A DNA stretch of 64,000 nucleotides from CAVXDY01 sp963721335. Lineage in GTDB: Bacteria > Actinomycetota > Thermoleophilia > Miltoncostaeales > Miltoncostaeaceae. The notes beneath the pieces are model-generated. The model saw only the letters and a program-made list of their open reading frames with translations, was not told the DNA's origin and ran no database searches. The DNA lies in NCBI GenBank assembly GCA_963721335.1, contig CAVRIV010000005.1:310001-374000 (forward strand), written 5' to 3'. The position numbers and the translations under genes are program-made. Of the stretch, positions 60,640 through 64,000 are shown in pieces; the stretch's first letter is position 1; the number at the start of each line of letters is the position of its first letter.

Positions 60640-61487
60640 ATGGCGGTCGCCCCAGCGCCGCCCGGTCGAGCGGTTCCAGAGCCTGATCGCGCGCCTCGAG
60701 TCGATCGACGACGTCGGGGCGCGCGAGCTCGCCGAGGAACTGATCGGCACGATGCTCGAGCTCTACGGCGAGGGGCTGGAGCGGATCGTCCACGCCCTCG
60801 AGGCGGCGCCCGAGGTGCGGGACGGCCTCGCGCAGGACGGCGTCGTCGCCTCGCTCCTCCTGATCCACGGCCTTTACCCCGTGCCGATCGCCGACCGGGT
60901 GGAGGCCGCGTTGGAGAGCGTGCGGCCGTACATGGAGTCGCACGGCGGCGGCGTCGAGCTCGTCAGGCTCGAGGGCGGGATCGCCCACCTGCGCCTGCGC
61001 GGCAGCTGCGACGGCTGCCCCGCGTCGGCGTCGACGCTGGAGCTCGCCATCAGGGAAGCCCTCGACGAGGCCGCGCCGGACCTCGACGGAATCGAGGTCG
61101 AAGGGGTCGTGGAGCCGAAGCGGGCCGAAACCGGTCCCCCTCTCCGGCACGAGCGCACCCGCCCCGGAGCCGGGCGTCCAGCCGAAGTGGGTGGAGCTGG
61201 GCGGCGTCACTGAGCTCGGGATCGGTGAGATGACGCAGACCCAGGTGGGCGTCGTCCCGCTCCTCGTCGCGAACGTCGGCGGAACGCTTCTGGCCTACCG
61301 CAACGCCTGCGCTGGCTGCGGGGCGCCGCTCCATCGCGCCGAGCTGGACGGCGGTCTGCTCACCTGCGCCGGTTGCCGGCGCCGCTTCGAGCTGCCGCTC
61401 GCGGGTCGCGCGGTCGGGGAGGACCTCCAGCTCGCGCCGGTGCCGCTGCTCGAGGATGTCGGGCACGTCAGGGTCGCGGTCTCGTGA
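60640..61487 (+). CDS. NifU-like/Rieske fusion, hydrogenase-associated electron carrier (two frame breaks)
   Basis: After a break near 60661, RFQSLIARLESIDDVGAREL, AEELIGTMLELYGEGLERIV and DGVVASLLLIHGLYPVPIAD lead to a NifU C-terminal domain, YMESHGGGVELVRLEGGIAH and LRGSCDGCPASASTLELAIR (CxxC for 4Fe-4S). A second break in a CCCCC run near 61138 leads to a Rieske-type domain: LLVANVGGTLLAYRNACAGC, GAPLHRAELDGGLLTCAGCR. The Rieske motif reads CAGCGAPLH / CAGCRRRFEL rather than CxH...CxxH, so the cluster may be all-cysteine or zinc-like. This is the HhyE/HucE-type partner thought to pass electrons from the hydrogenase toward quinone. Confidence 0.8.
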
Positions 61488-62113
61488 TCGAGGGCGGCGC
61501 GATCCGTGAGCTGCGCCGCCTGGCCAACCGGAACACGGTGGACCGGAAGGCCGACGAGCCCCGCGCTGCGCCGGAGGAGCGCTGCGACCTGTGCTCGGTG
61601 TCGATCCCGGCCGACCACCGCCACATGCTCCACGTCGAGGAGCGGCGGATCGTCTGCGCGTGCGAGACGTGCCGCGCGCTCTTCGCCGGCGACGGGCCGT
61701 ACCGGCCGGCCGGCTCGCGAACGGCCTGGCTGGAGGGGTTCGAGCTCCCGGACGAGCTGTGGGCGTCGTTCCGGATCCCGATCGGGCTCGTGTTCTTCCT
61801 CCGCAGCAGCACGGTCGGCGGTGTCGTCGCCATGTACCCGAGCCCGGCCGGGACCACCGAGAGCGAGCTCGACCTCGGCGCCTGGGAGGAGCTCGTCGCC
61901 GCGAATCCCGTGCTGGAGGGGCTCGAGACCGACATCGAGGCCGTGATCATCAATCGGCTGGGGGGCGCGCGGCAGCATGCGATCGTTCCGATCGACGAGT
62001 GCTACCGGCTCGTCGGCCTGGTGCGGGTGAACTGGCAGGGGATCTCGGGCGGCCCGCAGATCGAGACCGCCGTGGCGGCCTTCTTCGCGGAGCTGCGGGA
62101 GAAGGCGGCGTGA
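61484..62113 (+). CDS. DUF5947 family protein
   Basis: A 209-residue hydrogenase-associated protein. RCDLCSVSIPADHRHMLHVE and RIVCACETCRALFAGDGPYR form a paired CxxC / CxxxC zinc- or iron-ribbon, followed by WLEGFELPDELWASFRIPIG, LVFFLRSSTVGGVVAMYPSP and AFFAELREKA. The family co-occurs with group 1h hydrogenases in actinobacteria; its role is unknown, perhaps assembly or redox regulation. It starts with GTG 61484 in a GTGA overlap with the previous gene. Confidence 0.85.
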   Translation: MIEGGAIRELRRLANRNTVDRKADEPRAAPEERCDLCSVSIPADHRHMLHVEERRIVCACETCRALFAGDGPYRPAGSRTAWLEGFELPDELWASFRIPIGLVFFLRSSTVGGVVAMYPSPAGTTESELDLGAWEELVAANPVLEGLETDIEAVIINRLGGARQHAIVPIDECYRLVGLVRVNWQGISGGPQIETAVAAFFAELREKAA

Positions 62114-62775
62114 CCGAGCAGCTCGAGGAGGCCCGTGTCCTGCCGCTGCCCGTACTGGAGCTCGAGGTCGCCGGGGCCGCCGCGGCGCTGAACGTCGCGG
62201 CGCCGACGCTCCACTTCACGCTGCGTGCGGGCGAGCCCACCGGCCGCGAGGTGTACATGGTCGCCCTCTCGACCCTGATCCACATCGATCCCGGGCTCCG
62301 CTCCCACGACGACGAGACGCGCGAGCTCCTCGTCGATCTCTTCGGAGAGGCGGGGCGCTGGGCGGCCACGACGACGAGCATCGTCATGGCGCAGGTCGAC
62401 GTGCTCGTCCCGTCCTTCACCGGCACGACCGAGTTCACCGTCCCGGTGCCGTGCAACTACGACCTCGAGGTGGCCGCGACGAAGTACCTCTACGCGCTGC
62501 CGGACGGGGAGGTCCCGCTCAGCTTCCACTTCAGCGGCCGGATCTTCTACCGCGGCGAGGGCGGACGGCTGCAGGTCGTGATGGTCCCCTGGGTCTCGGC
62601 GGCGTTCCGCCTGCCGGTGGCGACGTGGCGGCGGATGATCGACCACCACTACCCGGGCGGCGGCTGGATCCGGGTGCACGAGGACACCTTGCGGCGGCTG
62701 CAGCTGCGAAAGGCCGAGCGCGGCCTTCCGACCTTCGACGCGGCCGTGACCGAGCTGCTCGGGGATGCGGAGTGA
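62110..62775 (+). CDS. DUF6084 family protein
   Basis: A 221-residue, mostly beta protein: PLPVLELEVAGAAAALNVAA, PTLHFTLRAGEPTGREVYMV, LLVDLFGEAGRWAATTTSIV, PSFTGTTEFTVPVPCNYDLE and VPLSFHFSGRIFYRGEGGRL. No cysteine cluster. It is a standard neighbour of DUF5947 in these hydrogenase operons. Function unknown; a structural or assembly role is likely. GTG 62110 overlaps the previous stop by four bases. Confidence 0.8.
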   Translation: MTEQLEEARVLPLPVLELEVAGAAAALNVAAPTLHFTLRAGEPTGREVYMVALSTLIHIDPGLRSHDDETRELLVDLFGEAGRWAATTTSIVMAQVDVLVPSFTGTTEFTVPVPCNYDLEVAATKYLYALPDGEVPLSFHFSGRIFYRGEGGRLQVVMVPWVSAAFRLPVATWRRMIDHHYPGGGWIRVHEDTLRRLQLRKAERGLPTFDAAVTELLGDAE

Positions 62776-63845
62776 TCGAGGAGCTGGTCAACTCCCTGCT
62801 CCACGAGGGCTACGCGCTCTACCCCTACACGCCGGGAGCGCACAAGAACGCGACGCCGACGCCCTTCGGGATCGTCTATCCGGCCGGCTACAAGTACGGG
62901 TTCGATCACCTCCGGCTGGAGTGCCTGGTCCGCGGGGAGGACCCGCGTATCGACGTCGAGGTGCGCTTCCTCCAGGCGAGCGGCGGACGACACCAGGCGG
63001 TCGAGCGGCGCATCGGCGTCGGCGGGATCGACCTGCCGCCGCTGCAGGGCGAGGCCAGGCTGGAGCTCGAGGCGGTGGAGCCCGGCCTCCACCGAGTGAC
63101 GCTGACGATCGAGAACCGGACGCCGTTCGCGGGCGGGACCCGCGCCGAGGCGCTCGAGCACTCGCTCATCTCGACCCACCCGCTGCTGCGCGCCCGAGGC
63201 GGCACGTTCGTCTCCCCGCTCGAGGCCCCGGTGTGCGAGAACGTCAACACGTGGCCCGTGCTCGCGGCTCCCGACGACACCGTCATGCTCGGCGCCGCGA
63301 TCGTGCTGCCGGATCACCCCCAACTCGCGCCCGAGAGCCGGGGGAGCCTCTTCGACGCGACCGAGATCGAGGAGGCGCTCCTGCTCCACGTCCACGCGCT
63401 CTCCGACGCGGAGCGCGAGGAGATCGCGGCGGGGGACCCGGCCGTGCGGGAGATGGTCGAGCGCGCCCTCGCCTCGACGCCCGAGGACATCGTCCGGCTC
63501 CACGGCCTGATGCGGCCGACCGAGCAGCCACCCGTGCCGCCGCGGCCGCGCGAGGCGCCGGCGACCGAGCGCGAGGCGACGATCGACGGACGCACCTTCC
63601 GGCTCGGCGACCGGCTCGTCCTCCGGCTCGCGGGCCGGATCGACACCTACGACCGGATGCTCGACGGCCGCACGGCGACGCTGGAGCGGATCTACATCGA
63701 CTACGACGACAAGGTCCATCTCGGGGTCACGATCGACGACGACCCGGGGCAGGAGCTGATGCGCGAGACGGGCCGCTTCCATTTCTTCTACGCGGGCGAG
63801 GTCGAGCTCGTCGGCGGCAGCGACACGGACAGGGGGACGACATGA
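62772..63845 (+). CDS. Hydrogenase-operon protein of unknown function
   Basis: A 357-residue protein. The N-terminal half (VNSLLHEGYALYPYTPGAHK, TPFGIVYPAGYKYGFDHLRL, HRVTLTIENRTPFAGGTRAE) is a large beta domain; the middle (LLHVHALSDAEREEIAAGDP) is helical; the C-terminal segment (RLGDRLVLRLAGRIDTYDRM, LDGRTATLERIYIDYDDKVH, LGVTIDDDPGQELMRETGRF) looks like an SH3-like metal- or ligand-binding barrel. It is conserved beside 1h hydrogenases in actinobacteria by my recollection. GTG 62772 and TGA 63845 overlap both neighbours by four bases. Confidence 0.7.
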   Translation: MIEELVNSLLHEGYALYPYTPGAHKNATPTPFGIVYPAGYKYGFDHLRLECLVRGEDPRIDVEVRFLQASGGRHQAVERRIGVGGIDLPPLQGEARLELEAVEPGLHRVTLTIENRTPFAGGTRAEALEHSLISTHPLLRARGGTFVSPLEAPVCENVNTWPVLAAPDDTVMLGAAIVLPDHPQLAPESRGSLFDATEIEEALLLHVHALSDAEREEIAAGDPAVREMVERALASTPEDIVRLHGLMRPTEQPPVPPRPREAPATEREATIDGRTFRLGDRLVLRLAGRIDTYDRMLDGRTATLERIYIDYDDKVHLGVTIDDDPGQELMRETGRFHFFYAGEVELVGGSDTDRGTT

Positions 63846-64000
63846 GCGAGCAGGAGAAGTCGAAGAAGGGCGCCTTGAGGAAGGACAACCCGGACCCCGA
63901 CGTCGGCCCCGAGGGCGACAAGGGCCTCGGCAGCGAGACGGGCGCCGAGGGTGCCGCCGCCGACCCAGGACACGACGTGACCGATGAGATGCCCGACGCC
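63842..64000 (+). CDS. Start of an unknown protein, cut by the window end
   Basis: It begins in an ATGA overlap with the previous gene: MSEQEKSKKGALRKDNPDPD, then GPEGDKGLGSETGAEGAAAD. The first ~50 residues are hydrophilic, acidic and Gly/Asp-rich, with no recognisable domain yet. The coupling shows it belongs to the hydrogenase operon. Confidence 0.6.
   Translation, partial: MSEQEKSKKGALRKDNPDPDVGPEGDKGLGSETGAEGAAADPGHDVTDEMPDA

Overview
The window is about 64 kb of very GC-rich DNA with short intergenic gaps and frequent GTG starts and 4-bp ATGA/GTGA overlaps. The protein families point to a high-GC actinobacterium: SHOCT, DUF6325, DUF7144 and DUF2252 proteins, a 4-TM holin-like/phosphodiesterase fusion, and a group 1h-type [NiFe]-hydrogenase with DUF5947 and DUF6084. 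A soil lineage such as Thermoleophilia is my best guess, but that is inference. I saw no rRNA, tRNA, CRISPR array, IS element or prophage. Some two dozen single-base frame breaks cut otherwise well-conserved genes, several in C or G runs. Base-level consensus errors explain them better than real gene decay, so broken genes are described as the gene they represent.

Layout. 0-11 kb: the end of an acyl-CoA dehydrogenase; an overlapping archaeal-type NMN adenylyltransferase and phosphoglycerate mutase pair; an MFS permease; a haem-peroxidase remnant; a lacI/acetoacetate-decarboxylase-like pair with a perfect 16-bp operator and two identical terminators; a secreted repeat protein; and a MalT-like LuxR regulator. 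11-21 kb: a SHOCT protein, a membrane protein, a DUF2252 gene cut off at the end of a DHA2 drug exporter, an HD hydrolase, GH13 and GH63 glycosidases and a second DUF2252 gene. 21-31 kb: a ClC channel, a CMD protein, DUF1269-like proteins, a divergent NarL-type two-component system, an AI-2E-type permease, an MBL hydrolase, DUF6325 and SHOCT proteins and a methyltransferase.

31-47 kb: an RDD/membrane-protein operon, glutamate decarboxylase, DUF7144, a second DUF6325, PLDc_N-SHOCT, two K+ channels, DUF1269, a third DUF2252, the holin/phosphodiesterase fusion, a lipoprotein, a CYTH protein, a formylglycine-generating enzyme and a pseudokinase. Three micro-ORFs with good ribosome-binding context lie here. 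47-55 kb: PNPOx, YCII, SRPBCC and ArsR genes, a GGDEF-EAL protein, a P-domain metalloprotease, a cupin and a GNAT-AAA fusion. 55-64 kb: a tightly coupled hydrogenase operon (hypC, a second hypC-like gene, hypD, hypE, small and large subunits, NifU-Rieske, DUF5947, DUF6084 and two unknowns), running off the end.

The most striking signal is a ~21-bp imperfect dyad, consensus TCRTCCCATCGGGGTGATGC, found about 15 times between 10.9 and 46.4 kb. Nearly every copy is intergenic and 30-130 bp upstream of a stress, envelope or ion-homeostasis gene. It looks like the operator of one undescribed regulon linking channels, DUF2252, DUF1269, SHOCT proteins, glycosidases, glutamate decarboxylase and envelope proteins. 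The regulator is unknown; the NarL-type response regulator in the middle of the set is one candidate.
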